Notes under the pieces: generated by a model
Database searches by the model: none
Seen by the model: only the letters and a program-made list of their open reading frames with translations
Told to the model about the DNA's origin: nothing
Made by a program: the position numbers and the translations under genes
Shown: piece after piece, positions 1 to 11,117 of the stretch
Numbering within the stretch: the first letter of the stretch is position 1
Layout: each line of letters opens with the position of its first letter
Assembly (NCBI GenBank): GCA_963678705.1
Contig: CAVMBN010000163.1
Coordinates: 186,001 to 250,000, forward strand
Length of the DNA stretch: 64,000 nt
Reading direction: 5' to 3'
Source of the DNA: Panorpa germanica
Lineage: Eukaryota > Arthropoda > Insecta > Mecoptera > Panorpidae

Positions 1-1
1 C

Positions 2-550
2 AATGTTAAACTCATTTGGATTCCTGGACATGTAGGCATAAAAGGGAATGAAATGGCTGACAAACTTGCCAAAGAAGCTTGTGTAGATGGAGAAATAATC
101 GAAATAAATTGGTCAATAAATGATTCCAAAAAAATAATTAAAGAAAATTGTATGGCAGATTGGCAGAATATATATAATGAGAAAAGTCAAAGTACTGGAA
201 AGTTGTTTTTTGCAGCGAATCAAATAATTCCAACAACCACATGGTTTAATAAAAATCATTCACGGAGATATATTTCAACAAATTGTCGAATGAAATCTGG
301 GCATTCTAGATGTCCAGCTCATCTATACAAAATAAAGATAAAAGACACACCAAATTGTAGATGTGGAGAAGAAGGTTCTTTGGACCATATAATTCTAGGG
401 TGTCATCTTTTAACATCAAAAATTGATAGACTTTTAAATGATTTATGTAATGTAGCACAGTTCCCAGTCAACATGTCCTGTTTAATGAAAAGTGAAGCAA
501 CGGCGGAAATAGTAACTATCTTTGTGATAGAAAATAATATAGAAGTGTAA
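2..550 (+). pseudogene. LINE ORF2 C-terminus (RNase H end plus CCHC tail), partial
   Basis: The reading frame is open from base 2 to the stop at 548-550 and continues an ORF2 that starts off the left edge. It begins inside RNase H with IWIPGHVGIKGNEMADKLA, which holds the last part of the active-site region. The tail follows, with CRMKSGHSRCPAHLY and a CRCGEEGSLDHIILGC zinc-binding-like motif (Cys-X-Cys-X7-His-X4-Cys), usual at the end of I, R1 and LOA-type ORF2 proteins. No break is seen in this part. Whether the full ORF2 of this copy is intact cannot be seen. It is typed as a pseudogene because copies 2 and 3 are both broken. Confidence 0.75.
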
Positions 551-739
551 TATAAGTTAGAATATTTTATTTAGTATGTATTTCATTTTAAGTTTAATTT
601 TTTAAAAAGAATCAATTTATTTGTATTTATTAGAATAATTATAATTTATATGTAAATTTTTTATATAATTTTACAAATAAAATTCTATGGCAAGAAGGCT
701 GAATAAGCCAAAGCCTAAATAAATAAAAAAAAAAAAAAA
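551..739 (+). other. LINE copy 1 3' UTR and poly(A)
   Basis: About 190 bp, very AT-rich, with an AATAAA near 676. The conserved 3' end has a GGCT-GAATA-AGCC stem-loop at about 698-710, then CTAAATAAATAAA and a poly(A) run. The same 3' UTR ends copies 2 and 3. A short stem-loop followed by an A-rich tail is typical of the RNA end recognised by the element's own RT. Confidence 0.75.
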
Positions 740-1555
740 ATGCATTCATCTCTTTGGCAATATATTTGGTATCGTCTCCAGACTTTTATCCTACAGCCGC
801 ATTAACTTTAAATCCTCGAAATTTGTCGCATTAATTTTAAATCATCAAAATTTGATTTTTTCAGTTCTAGCGTAATTTGTACTTGAGTAAGTGCATGAGT
901 GATTTTTAAATCTAAAGAAATTGTCCTAAATATCACTTGCACCACTTCTGTAGATACAGTTCTGCAACAACGCGTCATGGTCAATAACATAGTTCCTTGC
1001 ATGGAAGATCAGGAAGATTGATCCTGTAATACCATGCCGAAGCACAATACACAACTATTAGCATAAATGCCCCCTTGTATAGTGTCGGCATAGTTGCCGA
1101 GTTTAAGCTTTATTCCGTCCTTGTGACACGCGCAAGGTGTGTTACAAGTTTATCATTCGTTGTTACTGTATTTGTTTCGTAGCTTTGTAGCTTCAAGAAA
1201 CTACAGCTTTTATATACAGCAGGTCGAGAACGGTTTTCTAGGCTTTCTGTACTATTTGCACCGATAAGGGTCACATTATCGTTGGCAAAACATATGTCTA
1301 CACAACCTTTCGAGTAAGAAACACAGTTCTCGTCGAATACCATGTTCCAGAGCTCAGGCCCCATTACAGATCGCTGAGAACAACCTTTAGATAGTTGCCT
1401 TTTCATGGAACAGTAATCGGTTTGTAAAATAATGTTCGACAATGAAAATAGTTCTCCATAGCGCAGTAGACGTACCTATAGGTTTTTGCCGGTCTAATTC
1501 TTTAAAGGTCACTTGGCCACCGGACATCAACAAAGGCACACTGAATTTCTATATA
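740..1555 (-). pseudogene. R1-clade-like RT remnant, monomer 1 (C-terminal tail cut off by LINE)
   Basis: RT motif A to thumb on the minus strand. The motif B/C part is open from 1442 to 1110 (KGCSQRSVMGPELW, CFANDNVTLIG). The thumb part (RTVSTEVVQVI) is in a different frame below it. It shares rare variants with the monomer right of LINE copy 2: GATCAGGAAG near 1005, ACGGTTTTC near 1230, ACAGTAAT near 1410 and ACTAGTAC near 1569. The WQDRWD tail would lie on the far side of LINE copy 1. Confidence 0.75.
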
Positions 1556-2204
1556 TATCTCATATACATACTAGTACTTATGCCTACTTACTTACCATTT
1601 GTTTGTTACCATTGAATGTTCATGAACGATCAATCACTATTTCCAAGAAAACCGCATATATTGTTCACTTAATCACTTATAACAATTAATACACTCTCAT
1701 TATTATTTAAAACACGCATTTATATAAACTAATTCTTGTGTTTTAATATTATTTATAGTTAATGTTATTCGACTTACTTGATAGTGGGCGGCAACCTTTT
1801 GTCTTCCGTATATTTGTAGTGTTTATATGAGGTCTTCCTTATATATCTCTACAGATTTTTTGAATTTTAAACCACTTGATGTTTTAGCACTAACACTAAC
1901 CTAATTATTATCACTTTTTTTGTCTATCGCACTTATGAATGTCTTATATCAAACATCAAAGTTACAAATTTGAGGTTATGTTTATAAGACCGCGTGTACC
2001 CGTAATGAAAAATTCGTTTTTAACACTGGTTTCCAACTGTCAAACTTTTGTAAAAAACACTTTGTTTAGGGTAAATTAACACAAATTTAAAACAAACTTA
2101 AATACTTTTCGTTTGAAGAAGTATTCATATAATTTATTTAATTTTCTTCCATAATTTATTTCTCACTTTTAATCACTTTTTTCACCTAAAGTAGCAGGAG
2201 CCGA

Positions 2205-3142
2205 TCACACACATAGTAGATAGGAACTACTTGTGTTGCAAAGCAATATTAATGTCCTTGTAAACCAATACGTCGGTCTTCCTTTTTGTATTAAGTCCCA
2301 TCTGTCTTGCCAGAGCTTATGCATATATGCATTCATCTCTTTGGCAATATATTTGGTATCGTGTCCAGACTTTTATCCTACAGCCGCATTAACTTTAAAT
2401 CCTCGAAATTTGTCGCATTAATTTTAAATCATCAAAATTTGATTTTTTCAGTTCTAGCGTAATTTGTACTTGAATAAGTGCATGAGTGATTTTTAAATCT
2501 AAAGGAATTGTCCCCAATATCACTTGCACCACTTCTGTAGATACAGTTCTGCAACAACGCGTCATCGTCAATAACATAGTTCTTTGCATGGAAGATCTGG
2601 AAGATTGATCCTGTAATACCATGCCGAAGCACAATACACAACTATTAACATAAATGCATCCTTGTATATTGTCGGCATAGTTGCCGAGTTTAAGCTTCAT
2701 TCCGTCCTTTTGACACGCGCAAGGTGTGTTACAAGTTTATCATTCGTTGTTACTGTATTTGTTTCGTAGCTTTGTAGCTTCAAGAAACTACAGATTTTAT
2801 ATATAGCAGGTCGAGAACGGCTTTTTAGGGTTTCTGTAATATTTGCACCGATAAGGATCACATTATCGTTGGCAAAACATATGTCTACACAACCTTTCGA
2901 GTGAGAAACACAGTTCTCGTCGAATACCATGTTTCAGAGCTCAGGCCCCATGACAGATCGCTGAGGACAACCTTTAGATAGTTGCCTTTTCATGAAACGG
3001 TAATCGGTTTGTAAAATAATGTTCGACAATGAAAATAGTTCTCCATAGCGCAGTAGACGTACCTATAGGTTTTTGCCGGTCTAATTCTTTGAAGGTCACT
3101 TGGCCACCAGACATCAACAAAGGCACACTGAATTTCTATAAA
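2205..3142 (-). pseudogene. R1-clade-like RT remnant, monomer 2
   Basis: The remnant has all parts from motif A to the C-terminal WQDRWD segment. The Trp of GPELW is a stop here (TGG to TGA, complement of 2934-2936), so the open part starts below it. Motif C reads CFANDNVILIG and is followed by ANITETLKSRS, a B-like but private variant. The last codons end at a TGA complementary to 2205-2207. Confidence 0.75.
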
Positions 3143-3792
3143 TATCTCATATACATACTTGTACTTATGCCTACTTACTTACCATTTGTTTGTTACCATT
3201 GAATGTTCATGAACGATCAATCACTATTTCCAAGAAAACCGCATATATTGTTCACTTAATCACTTATAACAATTAATACACTCTCATTATTATTTAAAAC
3301 AAGCATTTATATAAACTAATTCTTGTGTTTTATTATTATTTATAGTTAATGTTATTTGACTTACTTGATAGTGGGCGGCAACCTTTTGTCTTCCGTATAT
3401 TTGTAGTGTTTATATGAGGTCTTCCTTATATATCTCTACAGATTTCTTGAATTTTAAACAACTTGATGTTTTAGCACTAACACTAACCTAATTATTATCA
3501 TTTTTTTTTTGTCTATCGCACTTATTAATGTTTTATATCAAACATCAAAGTTACAAATTTGAGGTTATGTTTATAAGACCGCGTGTACGCGTAATGAAAA
3601 ATTCGTTTTTAACACTGGTTTCCAACTGTCAAACTTTTGTAAAAACACTTTGTTTAGGGTAAATTAACACAAATTTAAAACAAACTTAAATATTTTTCGT
3701 TTGAAAAAGTATTCATATAATTTATTTAATTTTTTTCCATAATTAATTTCTCACTTTTAATCACTTTTTTCACCTAAAGTAGCAGGAGCCGA

Positions 3793-3925
3793 TCACACAC
3801 ATAGTAGATAGGAACCACTTGTGTTGCAAAGCAATATTAACGTCCTTGTAAACCAATACGTAGGTCTTCCTTTTTGTATTAAGTCCCATCTGTCTTGCCA
3901 GAGCTTATGCATATATGCATTTATC
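3793..3925 (-). pseudogene. R1-clade-like ORF2 C-terminal tail, split from its RT by LINE copy 2
   Basis: This is the WQDRWD..KGRPTYWF part of a monomer. Its RT half continues at 9652-10469, on the other side of the inserted LINE. The LINE insertion therefore interrupted an already decayed copy. Confidence 0.7.
3913..3925 (+). repeat. Target-site duplication, left copy (LINE copy 2)
   Basis: ATATGCATTTATC here matches ATATGCATTCATC at 9652-9664 with one difference. Uninterrupted monomers have this stretch once, in ATGCATATATGCATTCATC, so the 13 bp were duplicated on insertion. The T/C difference exists among satellite variants, so it may be later mutation or conversion. Confidence 0.85.
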
Positions 3926-3958
3926 AGTTCGCATCGAGACTCCTTAGTGAGTGCACGT
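3924..3958 (+). promoter_or_regulatory. Putative internal pol II start (Inr plus DPE-like)
   Basis: TCAGTT at the 5' boundary matches the arthropod initiator TCAKTY, with the A as base 3926. At +28 to +33 the sequence is GCACGT, five of six matches to the downstream promoter element RGWYVT. TATA-less Inr+DPE promoters at the very 5' end are known in I, jockey and related LINEs. The T and C of the Inr lie in the target-site duplication, so the insertion site contributes to it. Confidence 0.45.
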
Positions 3959-4123
3959 GTTTACAATAAACAAAACAATAAAATTTTTAGTGATCTTTTT
4001 TTGCAAATTATAATATTTTTTTTGTTGATTTATTTGTATTTAAATTATAATTTTATTATTATTAAGTAATATTACTAAAAAGTGAAGTAACTTTTATTTA
4101 ATTATCACTGGTTAATTAACAAT
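3926..4123 (+). other. LINE copy 2 5' UTR
   Basis: A leader of 198 bp before the first ATG of ORF1. It has a mixed-composition start (AGTTCGCATCGAGACTCC) and then AT-rich sequence. No upstream reading frame of note is seen. The other two copies lack this region in the window, so its conservation cannot be judged. Confidence 0.6.
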
Positions 4124-5549
4124 ATGGATATGGAGACTGAACCTCCCGATAAAAATCCGAACAATTAAAACAACTCCGTGACTATCAAATCATTTCCTAC
4201 AGAAAAAACATCCAGTGATATGGCAGAAAACTTAAATAACAATAGTGACAATGTTAAAAAAATATATAATAATTTATAAAACACAGAAACAAAATATGAC
4301 TCGTATAAAGTAATGATTGTTAAAAATAATAGTGATGGAAATACATTTTTTCGTTCTCTTAAATTAGCAGAAATAATTTGCAAAATTAGCAATAAATCTA
4401 ATATAATAGAAATTAAAAAAGTGGGAAGAAATAGAGTAATCGTTCAATGTGCTAATGCAATACTAGCTAACGAAATTACCAAATCAACATAGCTGAAAAA
4501 CAATGGATATGAAGCGTTTATCCCATTTTACTGGTGCACAAAATTAGCTATTATAAAAGGTGTTGATATTGAATATTCGGAAGATACAATTTTAAATAAT
4601 ATAGAGTGTCCACCTTTTAAAGTAACGAGAGTGCAAAGGTTAAATCGAAAACTAAGAGTTGACGGAGCTATAAAATATGAACCCAGTACAACAGTGAAAT
4701 TATTCTTTGAAGGATTTGCTATTCCTGCTTATGTTTACATGTGGAGAGTGAGACGAGCATGTGAACCATTTGTACAACAGACGATACAATGTTATAATTG
4801 TTTTAAATTTGGACATGCAGCCACAAAATGTAGAGCAAAAGTAGCAAAATGTAAATTCTGCGGAAGTGAAGATCAATTACGTACTGCATGCACATCTCCT
4901 AACCCGACATGCATAAATTGTAAACTTAACCACGAGGCTACAGACAATGAATGTCCTAAAAAAAAGACAAATCAAGATAAAAGATCTCATGGCCCAACAC
5001 AATCTCAGTTTTTATGAAGCAAAATTAGAATTAACAGAAAAAAATACAGACTATTTATACTCAGTATAAACTCAAAACTCTTTTGAAGCTCTAAACTACA
5101 ATGAGACTTTTCCCAATATCACTAATAAATACAATAGTATCAACATAATTCCAACATACAAACCAAACCCTTTAACCAGAAGAACCAATACCAGAGTGAA
5201 TAAATCAAATACAGGTAACTCATTACAAAGATCTTACAGTCAACCACAACCTACGACATCCACTAAAGAACCAATTCCAAAAAGAAGAAGAGAAGAAAAG
5301 AAACCTAACAATGAAGAAAGTGACACATTCCTTAAGAAAACAAATCAAGGAAAAAACAGAAAGCAAATCAACCAAGAGAAACCTGATATTACAATGGAAA
5401 ACAATGATAATGATACCTGCTATAAATCAATATATAATAAAAATAATGATGACAAAATTAAAGATACAAACAAAGACCCTAATATTACATCCCAATCTCT
5501 TAGAAGCTACAAGAAACAAATATCTAGTGTACAATGGCAAAACTCGTAA
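4124..5549 (+). pseudogene. LINE ORF1 (gag-like, CCHC zinc knuckles), broken
   Basis: A nucleic-acid-binding ORF1 protein of about 475 codons. From the ATG at 4124 one frame runs to 5017 but is broken by TAA at 4166, TAA at 4277 and TAG at 4490. The N-terminal third has an RRM-like region (GRNRVIVQCANAILANEI). A central part has GYEAFIPFYW and IIKGVD, as in I-type ORF1 proteins. Three Cys/His knuckles lie at about 4789-4956: CYNCFKFGHAATKC, CKFCGSEDQLRTAC (His missing, so it may not fold as CCHC) and CINCKLNHEATDNEC. A frameshift near 4990-5017 moves the reading to the +1 frame, which has a further TAA at 5067. It then runs to 5549 as a Lys/Arg/Asn-rich tail with KRRREEKK, a possible nuclear signal. 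Confidence 0.85.
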
Positions 5550-5746
5550 GAAAACATCAATATATAAATTAAGTTTATTTTTTAATAAAAACTCTATTCA
5601 CATCACTAAACCTAATCGGTTAATAAATTTACTAAAATATTAAATCAACAACAATTATATAAACATAAAGAAAAAATAAAATAAATAAATAAATCGAAAA
5701 ACAAGACATCAGATATAAAAATTAATCATTAATTAAAACAGTTAAA
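5550..5746 (+). other. Spacer between LINE ORF1 and ORF2
   Basis: 197 bp of A-rich sequence with stops in all forward frames. No overlap or stop-start junction couples the two ORFs here. Confidence 0.6.
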
Positions 5747-8700
5747 ATGATAAATTTTATTCAATGGAATTGCAGAGGAGTCAGATATATTAAAGAGGAA
5801 CTACAACATATGTTACAGAAGCATAACATACATATATGCATACTATCAGAAACGTTTTTAACAAAAAATCTCAATTTCAACATCAAAGGCTATTTTATTG
5901 AAAGAGAAGATAGGATACAGAATACAAACTATAATCCCCACGGGGGTGTTGCTATCTTGATTCATAAATCTATAAAATATAAACGAGTAATGCTAAATAA
6001 CCCATTTAATTCGGTCGAAATAGCTGGAATAATTTTAACACATAACGAAACTGATGTAATATGTATTTTATCAATCTATGCTAAACCGAATCATAAACTA
6101 TCTAATTCTAATTGGTCACAGATAAAACAACAAATAGATGTTCCTGTTATACTTGCTGGAGATTTTAACGCGACTAATCTTGCTTGGGATATAAATTGTC
6201 CAGGTAGCCAGTATGAAGGTAACGAATTGTTAGATTTCATAGAAAACGAAAATCTAAATATTATCAACGATGATAAACCAACTAGAGTAAGCAATCTCAG
6301 TACAAGGGACAGTATATTGGATCTCACATTGGTATCAATGACGTTAACACAACAAATTACTTCGTGGCAAGTTCTTGCAGATAGCTTAGGTAGTGATCAC
6401 TACCCAATTTTTTTCTGTTTGAATGACTATAATAAAGACCGTTACCGTACATCTGAATATTTAACGAGGAGAAATTTCCGAAACGCAGATTGGGAGAAAT
6501 ATAGCCTTGAAATAGAAAGCAGAATTTCAAACCTTAGCACAAATGGAATCACAAGTAATCCCCAAGATGTTGAAAACAAATACAACCAATTTAGAGATGT
6601 TATTAATAATTCGGCAGACATACATATTCCATCTACCAGATTGTATAATATAACTCCTAATAAAATAAAACCGTCTTGGTGGGACACAGAGTGCAATAAA
6701 ATGATAGCTCAAAGAAAATTAGCACTAACTATTTTTAATAAAAACATGACAATGGCGAATTATTTAAATTATAAAAAACATCAAGCTTAAACCAGACGAT
6801 ATTTTAGAGCCAGAAAAAAAATAGAATGGCAAAATTTCTGCGAGAATTTAAACCCAAACACAACAACCAACATTGTCTGGAATAATATAAGAAAAATTAA
6901 CAATAAAAGCTATAGTACTAAAAGGATAAGTGATAATGAAAATTTATTAGAAGAATTTATTAAAAAAAAATTTCCACAGAACAACAATTTAAATATTACT
7001 ACCACCACCACCGTAGAAGATAATTTTCTAGATAATAACATAAATAAAAATGAAGTAAATTTCGCGTTAAATCATAATAAAAACAGTAGCACAGGATTTG
7101 ATAGAATAAATTACAAAATGATACAAAACTTACCTGACAATGCAATAAATCATCTTACACAAATATATAATCTGTCATTAAACACTGCTGATATACCATT
7201 AGACTAGAAAAAACATATCGTTGTTCCTATATTAAAACCAGGAAAAGATCCAAACAAAGAAGAATCATTCAGACCAATTACTTTACTATCATGTATGGGC
7301 AAAACTATGGAATCCATCATCAAAAACAGACTGGAGTGGTATCTCGAACATCATAAAAGATTACCTGAGTTACAATTTGCGTTTAGAAAAACAAGAAGTA
7401 CGCAGCATAACTTAAACATATTGAATATCGATATTCAAAAAACATACAGTAAAAATCATTATATGATAGCTGCTTTCATTGACATTGAAGCTGCTTATGA
7501 CAATGTTAATCTAAAAATATTAAAAGAAAAAGTAGAAAACATAGGTATATCTTCCAAAATATCCAACTGGATTATAAACTACTTCCAAAATAGAGAAATA
7601 ACAGTTAGATACAATAATAAGTTAACTGGTCCTATACTATGTAATCACGGAATTCCACAAGGCTCAATATTATCTCCCTTATTATTCAACATATACACAG
7701 AAAAGTTAACAACATTATCAGATAACAACACAACAGTACTGATGTATGCAGATGACATAATTATTTATAGTATAGGCCATACACAAGATATAGCTTAAAA
7801 CAGATTACAATCAAAATTAAGAAAACTAGATATTTTACTAAAGGAAATCAAATTAAATATATCGTCAGAAAAAAGTAAAATAGTTATATTTACAAGGCAT
7901 AGAATAAACTGCAGTCCAAAAATAACCATCAGAAACAAAAATATAACTGTTAGTTCAAATACCAAATTTCTGGGTATATTCTTTGATACGAAAAGCACTT
8001 GGGCGAAAGAAATTGCACATATTATTAACAAATGTCAAAAAGGCTTAAATTTGATGCGATGTATAGCAGGATACAAATGGGGCGCACACCCAACAACCTT
8101 AATAAAAATGTATAAAGCTATTGTTAGACCGCATATTGACTATTCTAGTACTATGATCTGCACCGCAAATAACTCAAGATTAAAAAAAATTGAAATTATA
8201 CAAAACAAATGTTTAAGAATAATATTAGGTGCAATGGTTTCAACACCAATCCAAATCCTCAAACTAATATTCCTCCAGTAAATATCAGAATACAACAAAT
8301 ATCAGACAGTTTCTTTTGTAAAAACAGACATAACTCATGTGGCCCCTTAAATACAAGATTATCTAAACTATATGTTCTTTATAATAAACCATATTGGACT
8401 ACTCATAAAAAACCGGCACTTTTAACTAGTTTTGATAGATATAATAACTTGAACTTAGAGGTACACAACATTATACCTTTTTTCAAATTTCCATCAGAAA
8501 TAAGCATGACAACAATACATACAGAAATAAATTTGTTCAAGAAGAATGACAGCAAGGAAATAATTTATCAAAAATATATGGAATATATAACAAAAGATGA
8601 TATATATTGGAGTATATGGTTTACCGATGGTTCATTCGAAAAAAACTCTAAAACTGGAGGAATTGGCATTTTCAATTATAATACAGATCAACAGTACAAA

Positions 8701-9466
8701 TACAAACTTAACAATATCACAAATTCTTATAATACAGAAATAACAGCAATAATGAAATTATTAGAAATAATACAAAACACTGACAATAAAAATATATTAA
8801 TCTTTACTGATTCTCGTAGTGTTTGTGTATCTTTAAATAACAATAAATTCAAAAACAATAACAATAACAAAATATGTTCAATTAAAGAATATCTTTTAAA
8901 AATGGAAAAAAGTGATATCAATGTTAAACTCATTTGGATTCCTGGACATGTAGGCATAAAAGGGAATGAAATAGCTGACAAACTTGCCAAAGAAGCTTGT
9001 GTAGATGGAGAAATAATCGAAATAAATTCCATACAATGATTCCAAAAAAATAAATAAAGAAAATTGTATGGCAGATTGGCAGAATATATATAATGAGAAA
9101 AGTCAAAGTACTGGAAAGTTGTTTTTTGCAGCGAATCAAAAAATTCCAACAACCACATGGTTTAATAAAAATCATTTACGGAGATATATTTCAACAAATT
9201 GTCGAATGAAATCTGGGCATTCTAGATGTCCAGCTCATCTATACAAAATAAAGATAAAAGACACACCAAATTGTAGATGTGGAGAAGAAGGTTCTTTGGA
9301 CCATATAATTCTAGGGTGTCATCTTTTAACATCAAAAATTGATAGACTTTTAAATGATTTATGTAATGTAGCACAGTTCCCAGTCAACATGTCCTGTTTA
9401 ATGACAAGTGAAGCAACGGCGGAAATAGTAACTAACTTTGTGATAGAAAATAATATAGAAGTGTAA
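5747..9466 (+). pseudogene. LINE ORF2: AP endonuclease, reverse transcriptase, RNase H; broken
   Basis: A polyprotein of about 1,240 codons from ATG 5747. Endonuclease (residues 1-220) keeps Asn8 (QWNCRG), Glu35 (SETF), Tyr111, GDFNA 138-142, Asp192 and SDHYP 216-220. RT follows, with RPITLLSCMGKTME, motif A FIDIEAAYDNV (7475-7507), motif B GIPQGSILSPLLFN and motif C YADD (7745-7756). RNase H follows at about 8600-8990 with TDGS, TEITA, TDSR and PGHVGIKGNEIADKLA. The tail has CRCGEEGSLDHIILGC. Catalytic residues all look present, but stops at 6788 (TAA), 7205 (TAG, where relatives have Trp) and 7796 (TAA, CAA in copy 3) interrupt the frame. Frameshifts also break it near 8261 (7 bp missing against copy 3) and near 9029 (a small indel). 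Confidence 0.92.
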
Positions 9467-9651
9467 TATAAGTTAGAATATTTTATTTAGTATGTATTTA
9501 ATTTTAAGTTTAATTTTTTAAAAAGAATCAATTTATTTGTATTTATTAGAATAATTATAATTTATATGTAAATTTTTTATATAATTTTACAAATAAAATT
9601 CTATGGCAAGAAGGCTGAATAAGCCAAAGCCTAAATAAATAAAAAAAAAAA
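9467..9651 (+). other. LINE copy 2 3' UTR and poly(A)
   Basis: AT-rich, with AATAAA at 9592-9597, the GGCT-GAATA-AGCC stem-loop at 9613-9625, CTAAATAAAT and a short A-run to 9651. It is nearly identical to the 3' ends of copies 1 and 3. Confidence 0.75.
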
Positions 9652-9664
9652 ATATGCATTCATC
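9652..9664 (+). repeat. Target-site duplication, right copy (LINE copy 2)
   Basis: ATATGCATTCATC, the partner of 3913-3925. The same 3' junction occurs at 740 (copy 1, shorter by two bases) and at 16392 (copy 3). Confidence 0.85.
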
Positions 9665-10469
9665 TCTTTGGCAATATATTTGGTATCGTCTCCAGACTTT
9701 TATCCTACAGCCGCATTAACTTTAAATCCTCGAAATTTGTCGCATTAATTTTAAATCATCAAAATTTGATTTTTTCAGTTCTAGCGTAATTTGTACTTGA
9801 GTAAGTGCATGAGTGATTTTTAAATCTAAAGGAATTGTCCCCAATATCACTTGCACCACTTCTGTAGATACAGTTCTGCAACAACGCGTCATGGTCAATA
9901 ACATAGTTCCTTGCATGGAAGATCAGGAAGATTGATCCTGTAATACCATGCCGAAGCACAATACACAACTATTAGCATAAATGCCCCCTTGTATAGTGTC
10001 GGCATAGTTGCCGAGTTTAAGCTTTATTCCGTCCTTGTGACACGCGCAAGGTGTGTTACAAGTTTATCATTCGTTGTTACTGTATTTGTTTCGTAGCTTT
10101 GTAGCTTCAAGAAACTACAGCTTTTATATATAGCAGGTCGAGAACGGTTTTCTAGGCTTTCTGTACTATTTGCACCGATAAGGGTCACATTATCGTTGGC
10201 AAAACATATGTCTACACAACCTTTCGAGTAAGAAACACAGTTCTCGTCGAATACCATGTTCCAGAGCTCAGGCCCCATTACAGATCGCTGTGAACAACCT
10301 TTAGATAGTTGCCTTTTCATGGAACAGTAATCGGTTTGTAAAATAATGTTCGACAATGAAAATAGTTCTCCATAGCGCAGTAGACGTACCTATAGGTTTT
10401 TGCCGGTCTAATTCTTTGAAGGTCACTTGGCCACCGGACATCAACAAAGGCACACTGAATTTCTATATA
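9652..10469 (-). pseudogene. R1-clade-like RT remnant, monomer 3 (right part, split by LINE copy 2)
   Basis: The RT half of the monomer whose C-terminal tail is at 3793-3925. The motif B/C part is open from 10356 to 10024. It carries the same rare variants as the 740-1555 remnant (GATCAGGAAG, ACGGTTTTC, ACAGTAAT, ACTAGTAC), which ties the two LINE 3' flanks together. Confidence 0.75.
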
Positions 10470-11117
10470 TATCTCATATACATACTAGTACTTATGCCTA
10501 CTTACTTACCATTTGTTTGTTACCATTGAATGTTCATGAACGATCAATCACTATTTCTAAGAAAACCGCATATATTGTTCACTTAATCACTTATAACAAT
10601 TAATACACTCTCATTATTATTTAAAACACGCATTTATATAAACTAATTCTTGTGTTTTAATATTATTTATAGTTAATGTTATTCGACTTACTTGATAGTG
10701 GGCGGCAACCTTTTGTCTTCCGTATATTTGTAGTGTTTATTTGAGGTCTTCCTTATACATCTCTACAGATTTCTTGAATTTTAAACCACTTGATGTTTTA
10801 GCACTAACACTAACCTAATTATTATCACTTTTTTTGTTTATTGCACTTATTAATGTCTTATATCAAACATCAAAGTAACAAATTTGAGGTTATGTTTATA
10901 AGACCGCGTCTACGCGTAATCAAAAATTCGTTTTTAACACTGGTTTCCAACTGTCAAACTTTTGTAAAAACACTTTGTTTAGGGTAAATTAACACAAATT
11001 TGAAACAAACTTAAATACTTTTCGTTTGAAAAAGTATTCATATAATTTATTTAATTTTTTTCCATAATTAATTTCTCACTTTTAATCACATTTTTCACTT
11101 AAAGTAGCAGAAGCCGA

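Larger units (their letters stand above)
1..739 (+). mobile_element. I-clade-like LINE, copy 1 (3' end only, cut by window edge)
   Basis: This is the 3' end of the same LINE family seen complete at 3926-9651. It holds the end of the RNase H domain, the cysteine-rich C-terminal tail of ORF2, a 3' UTR and a poly(A) run of about 15 bases that meets satellite DNA at 740. It is nearly identical to copies 2 and 3. Private differences include AAATAATTCC at about 221, GAAAAGTG at about 487 and ATTTCATTTT in the 3' UTR. Its 5' part lies outside the window, so it cannot be said whether it is full length. Confidence 0.9.
740..3925. repeat. Satellite array, block 1 (two monomers, 1,586-bp period)
   Basis: Head-to-tail copies of the ~1,586-bp monomer fill this stretch between LINE copies 1 and 2. 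The length is two monomers plus the 13-bp target-site duplication, so the two LINE junctions are at the same monomer position. The first monomer is of subfamily A. The second is B-like (GGATCAC, CAGATTTTA). The stretches outside the minus-strand RT remnants (about 1556-2204 and 3143-3792) are AT-rich spacer with no gene seen. Confidence 0.95.
3926..9651 (+). mobile_element. I-clade-like non-LTR retrotransposon, copy 2, full length, defective
   Basis: The 5,726-bp element runs 5' UTR (3926-4123), ORF1 gag-like (4124-5549), spacer (5550-5746), ORF2 with EN, RT, RNase H and CCHC tail (5747-9466), 3' UTR and poly(A) (9467-9651). It is flanked by a 13-bp target-site duplication and has no LTRs. 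An RNase H domain after RT and a gag-like ORF1 with three CCHC knuckles fit the I group of LINEs. That clade call is from motif recognition, not a tree. ORF1 has four in-frame stops and a frameshift. ORF2 has three stops and two frameshifts, so this copy cannot make its proteins. Confidence 0.93.

Noticed and set aside
2233..2421. 62-codon plus-strand frame repeated in many monomers (MLQSNINVLVNQYVG...)
   Set aside because: It is antisense to the R1-type WQDRWD tail. It recurs because the monomer recurs, it begins at a non-ATG codon, and it has no recognisable domain.
5311..5643. 110-codon plus-strand frame in the ORF1 tail
   Set aside because: It overlaps the Lys/Asn-rich end of ORF1 in another frame, continues into the inter-ORF spacer and has no motif.
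8727..9158. Minus-strand frames under the LINE ORFs (also 6091-6327, 7795-8031, 14523-14759, 15462-15794)
   Set aside because: They are complementary to coding LINE sequence, hydrophobic from AT-rich codons, and have no motif of their own.
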